From positions 1,463,506 through 1,527,505 of the forward strand of contig NW_008705568.1 of assembly GCF_000186865.1 (NCBI RefSeq): 64,000 nt of DNA. Direction: 5' to 3'. The position numbers and the translations under genes were made by a program. Shown piece by piece: positions 9,601 through 17,600 of the stretch (positions are counted from its first letter, which is position 1; the number at the start of each line of letters is the position of its first letter). The stretch is from Aureococcus anophagefferens. Taxonomy: Eukaryota; Sar; Pelagophyceae; Pelagomonadales; Pelagomonadaceae. The notes below the pieces were generated by a model. The model had not been told where the DNA came from. It saw only the letters and a program-made list of their open reading frames with translations, and did no database searches.

Positions 9601-9951
9601 TGGAGTGGCACTCCACCCGACCGACCCGACGACGACGATGTCGTTGTGAATGGCCACAGAGATGCCGAATTGGTCTTTCTCCCCGGCGTCGTCCGCGACG
9701 AGCTTGGCGACCTCCGTCGCGACGCCGTCGACGTTGCGGTAGACGTAGGCCGAGCCGGCATAGTAGCCCGGAGCGTCGTCGGCCAACGCGCCGACGACGA
9801 CGAAGTCGCCGCTCGAGGCGACGGACCAGCCGAAGTGGTCGCTCGCCGTGCCGTCGGACGCGACGAGCTTGGCGACCTCGGAGAAGTCAGAGGCCGCGGC
9901 GCCGACGGCGAGGACGAGGAGCGCGGCGAGCGCGCGGTGGAGGCCCATCAT
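6625..9951 (-). CDS. Seven-bladed FG-GAP beta-propeller membrane protein
   Basis: 1,108 residues from the ATG at 9951 (MMGLHRALAALLVLAVGAAA, a signal peptide). Residues about 20-450 contain seven FG-GAP repeats, each of the form D..A.D.FG.SV....D..VVGA...G.AYV, the number needed to close an integrin-alpha-type propeller. A Pro-rich hinge follows, then about 600 residues of probable beta-rich extracellular domains with Cys pairs, then an acidic stretch (DDDDDGT), one transmembrane helix (about 1065-1088, MFIGIAGVVVLAVGLAALY) and a short tail. It is probably a surface adhesion or binding protein; ligand unknown. The integrin MIDAS/I domain is absent. Blades 2-6 have less extreme codon GC than the C-terminal part. 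Single exon. Confidence 0.85.
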   Translation of the reverse strand: MMGLHRALAALLVLAVGAAASDFSEVAKLVASDGTASDHFGWSVASSGDFVVVGALADDAPGYYAGSAYVYRNVDGVATEVAKLVADDAGEKDQFGISVAIHNDIVVVGSVGWSATPNSAAYVYKSSDGGATWPQVAKLVADDAPDDQSGFGYSVAIEDDTIAVGATQDYTGTHAGTGSAYVFKTPDGGATWTQKAKLVESDPTAGAWFGMSISLSGDVIAVGAHYKDGGRGTQAGSAFVFRTTDGGETWTQAAEVVGDDVGIQDHFGRSIDVDGDTLVVGAPQDDEVIANAGAAYVFRTTDGGASWSQEAKLTADDSATDDRLGVSVSITGSTIVAGAYGNSKGAAYVWHTTDGATWTREAKLVSSDIANGDNFGFSISLGADFIVVGAQGDGDLGAYSGSAYLFDLPAAYRRPAPVPPPTAAAPTPKPVATPVGISASSDGVVTHLASLSCLGNDACPSAFTLDESGIASEVTPSSTFGSDGTVTLVMDVVTTGSSSELTGTLSVGVDCIDFQLAAGFCQEADSASLCAEHSTVTRTLDPTTLAEACPDSAVQDENGIITLTLGVTIGVGHSDPFDALASFEHEVTYTIDVVDQVVMSSSTSGIETQTVSESLDLGVAAHRVALASSSTAPCDIDSASDSATMDANSRVCLMLDTTDEDKESYVAFLKTATVRNLDSGLEYALVQNRKFGQSAPGYKYAGAWLNNAHADLAELTKDYRDYFTFFLPPGLRPDEGATANLEVQMVVEYHHVDTGARKLRRATRELQAAANEDSAVLQLGASNPSLAEEGTAGVDLKLELDGLPMDDYLASGDVDESLVASTVDAARVITGDQVELTGVAASADGIFVQIHVSGIDDAGARSVSAAVAADVTSGNFYFRLASNGLVVDTVVLAGDVVAYEEAAAISVVDLQVESAIAFENLDVSAFNDDARARLQFKKAIVASVADVTSTDQVTSVRAVEARRRKLEAGALVEYTVVVTQTLRDAGADYAETYLSEFVAGVAEAADDGLFVQVLQQGGQVFADVAVDVEATSAVLEATTVAAEERSEASSADDDDDGTESASADVPMFIGIAGVVVLAVGLAALYKARKTSAVVPPVVEAETAKAPEV

Positions 9952-10435
9952 GGTGCGGTGGTGGTCGTGATGGGGTGCGAGGCAGAGGCGGTGGTGGAGG
10001 TGCGTGGGGCGGCGGCCGAGGGGCTGCGGCCGCGCGCGGCGGGCACCGGTGACGATGTGGTGGTGGCCGGCGCCGCTAGGTGCGCGAAATCGGCGAGTTT
10101 CCGTGGTAAATTGAAGTAAAGTTGACCTCAACTTGAAGTGAAGCACGATAAATTGGCTGTCAAACCCCTAACACACCAGCGCCGTCCTCGCAGGAGGAAC
10201 CGCGAAGCGCCGTAATATCCGCGCCAATGAAGCAGAGTTTATTTCGGTCGTTTCCGCGCGTCACGTGCGCCGCGTAGTACGCGGGACGCCACGGCTTGAA
10301 GGGCCTTTCGGCCGCCGGAAAACCGGCCCGGCAGTAAACTCGCCGGCCGCAAATCACCGTCAAAGTAAAACCCGAAAAACCTGCCCCTGGACCGTCGCAG
10401 GTTTTTCAGTAAACCGCAACCTAGCTTTTGCTCAC
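9952..10435. other. Intergenic region between FG-GAP gene and PDZ gene
   Basis: 484 bp without a convincing gene. 9952-10080 is very rich in GGTGG/CCACC and is the immediate 5' flank of the FG-GAP gene (minus). 10150-10435 is more AT-rich, carries repeated AGTAAAC motifs and one perfect hairpin listed separately, and serves as 3' flank of the PDZ gene. Confidence 0.6.
10374..10407 (-). terminator. Perfect 11-bp hairpin just 3' of the PDZ gene stop
   Basis: GAAAAACCTGC (10374-10384) pairs perfectly with GCAGGTTTTTC (10397-10407) around a 12-nt loop. It lies 28 bp beyond the stop of the minus-strand PDZ gene, so it would be in the 3' UTR or 3' flank. It could be an RNA stem-loop acting in 3' processing, or the end of a decayed inverted-repeat element. 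Confidence 0.4.
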
Positions 10436-11686
10436 TTACGACGGGGCGCCGTCGCCCGGCTCCTCGAGGAGGCAGGCGAGCGTGTCGCCGAGCTTGGCGC
10501 CCTGGCGGATGCGCTCGAGGAGCGCGAGGAGCGCGTCCTCGACGCCGCCGAGGTCGCCGCGGACCGCGCGCGCGCGCGCGGCGTAGGCGTCGTAGGCGTC
10601 GGCCCAGAACGCGCCGTGGCTCCGGAGCGCGGCGTCGTCGCCGCGCTGCTCGAGGAGCACGCGCTCGGCGTGGCAGAGCTTCGCGGCCGCGTCCGCCGCG
10701 GCCTCCTCGTCGACGACGGCCGTCCAGACGGCCTCCCGCGCGGGCACGAGCGCGCGCGCGCGCGCCGCGAGGCCCCGGAGCTCGGCGTCGACGGCGACGA
10801 GCCGCGCCGCGAGCGTCGCCGTCGGCGCGTCGACGGGGCCCGCGGGCGCCGGCGCGCGCGCGTGGCGGACGAGGTCCTCCGTGAACTCGAGGCCCAGCGC
10901 GACGAGCGGGTCCGCGGGCGGCGCCGCCCGCGGGGCCGGCGCCGCGCGCGGGGCCGGCGCCGACCGGGGGCTCTTCGTCGGCTTGTGGGCGGCCCACGCG
11001 GCGACGAGGTCCTCCGCGGGCCGCTTCGCCGCCGGCGCGCGGCCCGCGCCCGCCGCGGCGGCGTCCGCCGGCCGCGCGGCGACGGCGGGCGCGGCGGCGG
11101 CGGCGATGAGCGACGCGGACGCGGCGACGGCGGCGCGCGGCGGCTCCGCGCGGACCGCGACGGGCCGCGCCGCGCGGAGGCCCGTCGTCGAAGCCGCGGA
11201 CGCCGCGCTCTTGGCGCGGTCCGCCGCCTGCCGGGCCCACGTCTCGGCGTCCGGCGGCGCCCCGACCCGCCCGCTCGACGGCTCGTCGGCGGCGGCGAGC
11301 GACGCGGCCGCGCGGCGCGCGGCCGCGTCGGGCGCGCCGGCGGACCGCGCGTCGAGGTCGTCGGGCGGCGCGCGCGCGGGCGAGACGCGCGTCGCCGGCG
11401 GCGCGGCGAAGGTGACGGGGATGCTCGGCGCCTCGGCGGGCCGCAGGAAGGTGAGCTGGAACGGGGGCACCATGCGCCGGAGGAGCTCGACGACCTGCGG
11501 CACGTCCCTCCCACGGACGTCGACGCCGGCGACGGAGACGAGGTGGTCGCCCGCGCGGACGCCCGCGGCGACGCCCGCGCCGTTCGCCTCGGCGACGTGC
11601 GTCTGCGACACCTCCGGCCGCGGCGACGGCTGGAGCGCCAGGCCCAGCGCGCCGCCGCGGTACGTGATGGAGTACTCGCTGTCCAT
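10436..11686 (-). CDS. PDZ-domain protein with Ala/Pro-rich linker and helical C-terminus
   Basis: 416 residues from the ATG at 11686 (MDSEYSITYRGGALGLAL); the frame is open to 11779. An N-terminal PDZ domain (residues about 3-90) shows the carboxylate loop GGALGLAL, then AAGVRAGDHLVSVAGVDV and a helix before PFQLTFLRP. A long Ala/Pro/Arg low-complexity linker (about 100-260) follows, then a mostly alpha-helical C-terminus. The linker-proximal motif GLEFTEDLV...TLAARL recurs in the PDZ gene at 4782-6323, so the two are paralogues. Likely a cytosolic scaffold; partners unknown. Single exon. Confidence 0.75.
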   Translation of the reverse strand: MDSEYSITYRGGALGLALQPSPRPEVSQTHVAEANGAGVAAGVRAGDHLVSVAGVDVRGRDVPQVVELLRRMVPPFQLTFLRPAEAPSIPVTFAAPPATRVSPARAPPDDLDARSAGAPDAAARRAAASLAAADEPSSGRVGAPPDAETWARQAADRAKSAASAASTTGLRAARPVAVRAEPPRAAVAASASLIAAAAAPAVAARPADAAAAGAGRAPAAKRPAEDLVAAWAAHKPTKSPRSAPAPRAAPAPRAAPPADPLVALGLEFTEDLVRHARAPAPAGPVDAPTATLAARLVAVDAELRGLAARARALVPAREAVWTAVVDEEAAADAAAKLCHAERVLLEQRGDDAALRSHGAFWADAYDAYAARARAVRGDLGGVEDALLALLERIRQGAKLGDTLACLLEEPGDGAPS

Positions 11687-11975
11687 CGGGATAGATCCGC
11701 GGTTCGGGCGCGCGGCGGCGTCCGACGCGGCGCTTCGCGTGCTTCGCGGCGACGGGTGGTGTCGTGCGGCGCCGCGCACTCGGCGGCGCGAGCTCGACGG
11801 GCGTCTACGCCGTGCTGCGGCTCAGGGTCGCGGACTGGAGGCGGAGGAATCCTCTCTGGACCAGGTCGACCCGCGCCGCGAGCGCCGCCGGCCCAGGGCC
11901 GGCCCCATCAGGCCCCATCGCGTCGCCGCGGCTGCCGCGCGGCGCGCCCCACGACGTCCGGTGTTCCACCCTCCA

Positions 11976-14046
11976 TTATGCGGCGCGGCTCGGCGGGTTG
12001 AGCGCCCTTTTGATCTTCATGCGCTCCGTGGCCTTGAGGCCGATCTCCTTGAGCAGGTCCATGAGGTCCCCGGCCTCGTGGGCCTCGAGGACGACCTCGA
12101 GGTCCGCGTCCTCGGCCTCGAAGACGTCCGCGCGCTTCTCGAGGCCCGCGGCCGCGAGCAGCGCCGCGAGGTCCTCGAAGTCCGGCGGCGGCGGCGGCGG
12201 CGGCGCGGCCGGCGGCGGCGCGGGCGCGGGCGCCGGCGGCGGCGGCGCTGCCGGCGCCGCGAAGGCCGACGCGCGGACCTCCTGCATGGGCAGCACGCGG
12301 CGCGGCCTCGCCTCCGGCTCGCGGCGCGCGCGCTGGACGTCCTCGGGCACGGGCGCGCTCTTCTTCGCGTAGGCGCGGGCCTTGTCGTCGTAGGACCGCT
12401 CGAGGCGCTTCATCAATTCGCTCGCGCGGTCCGCCGTCTTCTTCGCCGGCGGCGGCGGCTCGTCGTCGTCGCGCGCGTAGACGGGCTGGGGCGGCGGCGG
12501 CGCCCAGGCCGGGAGCTTCGCCCGGTTCTCGTCGAGGAGCTCCGCGGCCGCGAGCGCCGCGCGGCCCGGGTCCGCGCCCTCTTTGGCCGCCGGGTGCCGC
12601 TGGCGCCGCAGGTTCTCCAGACTCTCGATGAGCTTGGGCCCCGACGGGCTCGCCCGCAGCCGCTTCGTCAACTCCGCGATGGACTGCTCGAGGTCGTGGC
12701 TCCGGGAGAAGATGGACACCTGTGTGCAGATCAACCGCTGGTTTGGGACGTCCCGACCAAACTTTGGAATTCTCTCGCTCGGTCAAATCGAAGTCGTTTT
12801 GGCTGTTTTTTGGACGAATTGATTGCTCTCAGCGAGTTCTCGAAGCACAGCGGAAGTACTCGTGCATAGGCTCACATTGACGTCGGGTCGAAGATTTGAT
12901 TTGCGCGCAGATGGACACGAGCGCGAGCTCGCGCATGTCCGCGACGGCGCGGAACTCGTCGGCCTTCGCGTCCAGCGCGTCGATCTTCCCCTCGGCGCTC
13001 TTCAAATCGTCCAAGGCGCGCTTCTCGTCGACGTTCGCGCCGCTCTCCTTCTTGGCCGCCGCCTGGCGCCGGAACTCGGCCATGATCGGGTCCTCCTCCA
13101 TCTCCTTCTCCTTGGCCTCGTCGCCGTCGCCGGCGACCTTGTCGAAGCCGACCTCGCGCTCGAAGGCGCCCCGCGTCGACCGCCGGAGCTCGTGGACGCT
13201 AAAATTGTTCGTCATGACCGCCGCGGCCCACTTGGCCGCGGCCGCGCGGCTTCGGAAGACCGCGACCTTCCGCGCGGCCGTCTCGACGAGCTTCCCGTCC
13301 GCGCCGACGGCGACCCAGCGCCAGGGGTCGTCGTCGGTCGGCGCCTCCGGCGCCGGCGCCGCCTCGCCCTTGAGCGCGCGCAGCACCTCCGCGTCGCCGA
13401 GCTGCTCCGCGAGCGACGCGGGCGTCGCGCCTTTTTCGTCCCGCGCGTCCAGGGGCGCGCCGTGCTTCCGCAGCCGCGCGACGCAGGCCGCGGACCCGTC
13501 GATGACGGCGAAGTGGAGCGCCGTGCGCCCGGCGCCGTCGGCGAGCGCCGCGTCCGCGCCGAAGCGCAGGAGCTCGCGCGCCGTCGCGTCGTGGCCCCGC
13601 TCCGCGGCGAACGACAACGCGGCTCGTCCGTCGCGGCTCAGGTCGTCGACGTTCACGCCGCCCTCCTGGAGCAGCGCGACGCAGACCTGCCAGTGGCCCA
13701 GGGACGCGCCCACGTGGAGCGCGGAACGGCCCGCGCCGTTGCCCAGCGCCGCGTCGGCGCCCGCTTTGAGCAGGCTCCGCGCGCAGGCGTCCGAGCCCTT
13801 CTGCGCCGCGAGGTGGAGCGCCGGCATGCCGTCGGCGGGCCGCGCGGCGTCGACGTCGACGCCGTCCGTCTCCAGGGCCGCCTGGAGCGCCGCGATGCCG
13901 CCGGCCGCCGCCGCCTCCCATAGGGCCTGCTGGGCCGTCAACGCGTCCTCGTGGTCCTGGCCCGCGCCCAGGGCGACGTTGCTCGAGCTCACGCCGCTGT
14001 CCAACGTTTCTGAGGTGTCGCCGCGCAGCTCGGAAGCGTCGCCCAT
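11976..14046 (-). CDS. Ankyrin-repeat and SAM-domain protein
   Basis: Two exons: 14046-12919 and 12719-11976 (376 + 248 codons, 623 residues) separated by an introner. Ankyrin repeats span about residues 35-200 (PALHLAAQKGSD, SALHVGASLGHW, ALSFAAERGHD, TALHFAVIDGSA). A block with DDPWRWVAV and AAAKWAAAVMT follows, then a charged coiled-coil-like region ending RELALVSI at the splice junction. Exon 2 has a Pro-rich middle and a C-terminal SAM-like domain (about 555-615: DFEDLAALLAAAGLEKRAD, then LMDLLKEIGLKATERMKI). Probably a multivalent scaffold. Its ATG is 160 bp from that of the divergently transcribed cyclophilin. Confidence 0.85.
12720..12918 (-). mobile_element. Introner element, family A, copy 5 (intron of ankyrin/SAM gene)
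   Basis: The body is 12720-12910, flanked by the exact 8-bp duplication ATGGACAC (12712-12719 and 12911-12918). In gene sense the donor is GTGTCCAT and the acceptor ends CACACAG. It lies in the same orientation as the gene, unlike most copies. Intron 199 nt. The core is degenerate (TTGGCTGTTTTTTGGACG on +). Confidence 0.92.
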
Positions 14047-14206
14047 CGTGTTGTGCGGGCGCGGCGACGCTGCGACGGGCGTCCTAGAGTACGTCGAGCC
14101 CGAGACACAGGCCTGTGGAGCTGCATCGCCGACGAATTGCCGCAAGAGTGCAGCCTCTCGCACGGCTCCGCGCCGCGCAACACTTCTGCCAGCGCCAGCG
14201 AAGACC
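14047..14206. promoter_or_regulatory. Shared divergent promoter, ankyrin/SAM and cyclophilin genes
   Basis: Only 160 bp separate the two divergent start codons, so both promoters and 5' leaders must lie here. No TATA box is evident. Confidence 0.5.
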
Positions 14207-14686
14207 ATGGCCACGCACCTCGTCGTCAAGACGGAGCTGGGCACCATCAAGCTCCGGTTGCGGCCCGACGTCGCGCCGCTCACCGTCGCCCACGTGACCA
14301 AGCTCGCGCCCCTCCTCGACGGGTGCTGCTTCTACCGGAGCGACTTCGTGATCCAGTGCGGCCTGCAGCGGTCCGACGGGTCCGCCGTCGCCTGCCCCTT
14401 GAAGCCCATTCCCGTCAACGAGACGAGGAAGCCGGGCACCGTCGTCCAGAGCAACGTCCGAGGGTCCGCGGCGTTCGGCCACTGGGACGTGCCGGACGCG
14501 GGCTGCAGCGACTGGTTCATCAACCTCAAGGACAACCCCCACCTCGACGACGCCTACGGCGGCTACTGCGTCTTCGCCATGGTCGACGCCGGCGACGCGT
14601 CGTCGTTCGACACCATGGCCGCGATCGCCGCGGCCGTCGCGGACGACGGCGCGCGGCCGGCGATCAACTACGTCGCCCTCGAGTAA
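14207..14686 (+). CDS. Cyclophilin-type peptidyl-prolyl cis-trans isomerase
   Basis: 159 residues, single exon. It begins MATHLVVKTELGTIKLRL, the start typical of compact PPIL3-like cyclophilins, and keeps the FYRSDFVIQCG block with the catalytic-region Phe. It then has GSAAFGHWDV and SDWFINLKDNPHLDDAYGGY, corresponding to the FFI..D..HLD segment, followed by YCVFAMVDAG. The usual catalytic Arg (family FHR) appears here as FYRSDF. The Trp of the cyclosporin-binding loop is not obvious. It catalyses proline isomerisation; no targeting signal is seen, so it is probably cytosolic or nuclear. Its stop is 3 bp from the stop of the convergent kinase gene. Confidence 0.85.
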   Translation: MATHLVVKTELGTIKLRLRPDVAPLTVAHVTKLAPLLDGCCFYRSDFVIQCGLQRSDGSAVACPLKPIPVNETRKPGTVVQSNVRGSAAFGHWDVPDAGCSDWFINLKDNPHLDDAYGGYCVFAMVDAGDASSFDTMAAIAAAVADDGARPAINYVALE

Positions 14687-14689
14687 GAC

Positions 14690-17600
14690 CTAGAGCTCCC
14701 GCTGGAGGCGGTCGGCCCACGCGGAGACGCCCGGCGTCGTCGCGAAGAGCGCCTGCGTCGCCGCGGCGACGTTGCGGACGCCGAAGCGGTGGAACAGGTC
14801 CTTGTTCTCCGAGTCGCCGCGCGCGAGGTAGACCTGGGCAGGAAAAGAGAGATGCAACGTCGCTTCAACGTGATTGTTCCCCGCGCGCGCGTTCCGGAAA
14901 CAGCATGCACGCTTCGAGAGCGCTCCGAGAGATGATCGCTCGTCCAAAAATCAGCCGAAACGAGCGGAAAACGGCCGAGAGAGGAGCCTTGGGAATGTCG
15001 CACTCTTTTCCTGCCCCGAGGTAGACCGCCGCGCGGCAGCCGTACTCCTGGACGCGCGCGTCGCGCGGGAACCGCTTGAGGCAGGCCGCGACGGCGCGGC
15101 ACGCGTCCACGCGGCCAAGCGCGCGCCGCACGGCCGGCGACGTCGCCGCGAGGTTGATGACCGCGCCGCACGCGAAGTGCTGGAGCTGCTGGTCCTCGCC
15201 GTAGCGGAGCATGGCCCGGGGCACGACGGCGAGCTTGTCGTCCGGGAGCGGCGCGCGCGGCGCCGCGGCCGCGTCCGCCTTGTCCGGCGGCGTCGCCAGG
15301 ATCCAGAACGCGCGGCAGCAGAGCCGCTGCATGTCGAGGTCGTCGTCGGACGCCGCCGCGCAGTCGGCGACGGCCGCGAGCACGTCCTGCGCGGCCAGCG
15401 CGTCGCGGTTCCGGCCGCTCGAGAACGCCAAATTGAGGAGCGCGCCGACGGCGTAGTAGCGCAGCCGGTCGTCCTTCGCCTGGTGGCCCGGGCCGCACAT
15501 GTCGCGGACGACGGCGACGACGGCCTCGCAGACGCGGTCCGCGCCCAGCGCCGCGCGCGCGCCGTCGCCCGTCGCCGCGAGCGCCATCGTCGCCGCGCAC
15601 GCGCGCCGCGCGAGCTCCGTGGACCGCCTCCCGTCCTCCAGGCTGCGAAACAGAAGCCGCTCGAGGCACGTGGGCGCGCCGACGGCGACGAGCTGGCCCG
15701 CGAGCGTGCCGTCCGCGGCCGCAAAGGCCTGGATCGCGTGGCAGCACGCCGCGAGCAAACCCGGCGCGCCGCGGCCGCCGTCGGGCTTCGCCGACGGCCG
15801 CTTCCCCGGGTCGTCGTCGCCGTAGAGCAGCGCCGCCGTGTCCAGCGCGTCGTCGTCCGGCCCCGCGGCGCCGTCGTCCGGTGCCGCCGCCGCGACGGCG
15901 AGCGCCGTGTTCGCGCACGCGACGACCTTCGCCGCGGCGTCCGACGCCGCGAGCGCGTCGGACGCCGCGCCCTCGGACCCGTCGGGCCGCGCGAAGCGCA
16001 CAGCCGCGAGCCGCGCGAGCGAGCTCCACGCGCGCGCCGCGACGCGCCGCTGCCGGCTCTGGTCGAAGGCCGGCGCGTCCGCGAGGCCGAGCTCGTCGAC
16101 GACGCGCGAGAGCACGGCCGTCGCGTCGAGCGCCGCGAAGGTCGCCGCGTTGGCGTCGTCGGGCAGCAGGTTCGTGATGGCCTCCACGGCCACGTGGCGC
16201 ACCTCCGACGCGCGCCAGCTCCGCTTGTTCGCGGAGAAGCCGTGGCGCGCGACGGCCGTCAGCACGGCCTCGCAGGCGCCGAAATCCGCGAGCGCCTTGC
16301 GCCCGACGCCGTCCACGGCCAAATTCACGACGGCCGACACGCCCGCGAGCTGCACGCGCGCGTCGTCCGGGAACGCGCGGAGCGCCGCGACGACGCGCCG
16401 GCCTGTGTGGAATTCAAATCTTCAACCCGACTTCAATGTGCGCGTATGCAAATGTTTCGACGCAAGCTTCTTCGGCTGTGCTTCGAGAGCTCGACGAGAG
16501 CAATCGATTCGTCCAAAAATCAGCCGAATCGACTTCGATTTGACCGAGCTAGAGAATTCTCAAGTTTGGTCGGGACCGCCCAAACCAGCGGTTGAATTCG
16601 GCACAGCCTCCGGCAGGCCTTGGTCCGCATGGCCGTCGTCGACGCGTCCGCGGCGCTGCCGAAGAGCTCGAAGCAGCACACCAATAACCGCAGCACGGCG
16701 TCGCCGTGGTCCGACGCGAGGTAGAAGAGCAGGCCCTCGACGACGGCGCCGAGGCCGCGGCCCCGCGCCTCGCGCGCGAGCTGGTCCGCGCCGATGGTCG
16801 AGTCGACGAGGGCCACGCGCGCGACGCCGCGGTCGTCGAAGGCCGCGACGTACTGGTCCTCGTTGGCCAGCTTGAGGTAGACCTGGTCCTCGCCGTCCGC
16901 GCGCGCGTTCGCCGCGGCGACGTGCGCCTCGGCGTAGAACGTCTCGCCCGGCGCCTGCGCGGAACTAACATCTTCGACCCGACTCGAACGGCCGTGCGTC
17001 GAGCACTCGCCGCGAGCCATCGATGCGTCCAAACATCAGCCGAATCGACTGTGACCGATCAGTTCGAAGTTCGGCGGGACGTCCCGGCTCGCCGGTCGAG
17101 TTCCGCGCGGGCGGCGACGAGCGACCGCGTCGCGCCGTTGGGGTTCGTCAGCGCGTCGATCTTCGACCGGGGCGCGTCGACGACGTCGAGCGGGACGTCG
17201 CCGACGACCTCGAAGGTGAACCGCGCGTTCTCCGGCAGCTCGACGCGCAACAAGGACGGCGCGACGGGGTCGAAGACGACGTCGCGGAGCGCGTTGAGCA
17301 CGACGTCCATGGTCGGCCGGTCCGCGGGGTCGAAGCGCGCGCACTGGCGCATGAGCGACTCGAGGCGCTCGGGGCAGCCGACGTGCTTGGGCACCTCGAG
17401 CACCTTCTTCCGCCTCGAGACGAATTTCACGATCCACGTCGGCGACCGGCCGTAGAAGGAGTAGACGTCGCAGATGAGGTTCGGCACGGGCTCGTCGACC
17501 ATGAGCTCCGGCGCCATGTAGGGCAGGCTGCCGATGGCCTTGCCGCCCGAGGACCCCTCGATCTCCGTCTTGACGACGCTCAGGCCGAAGTCGCAGAGCT

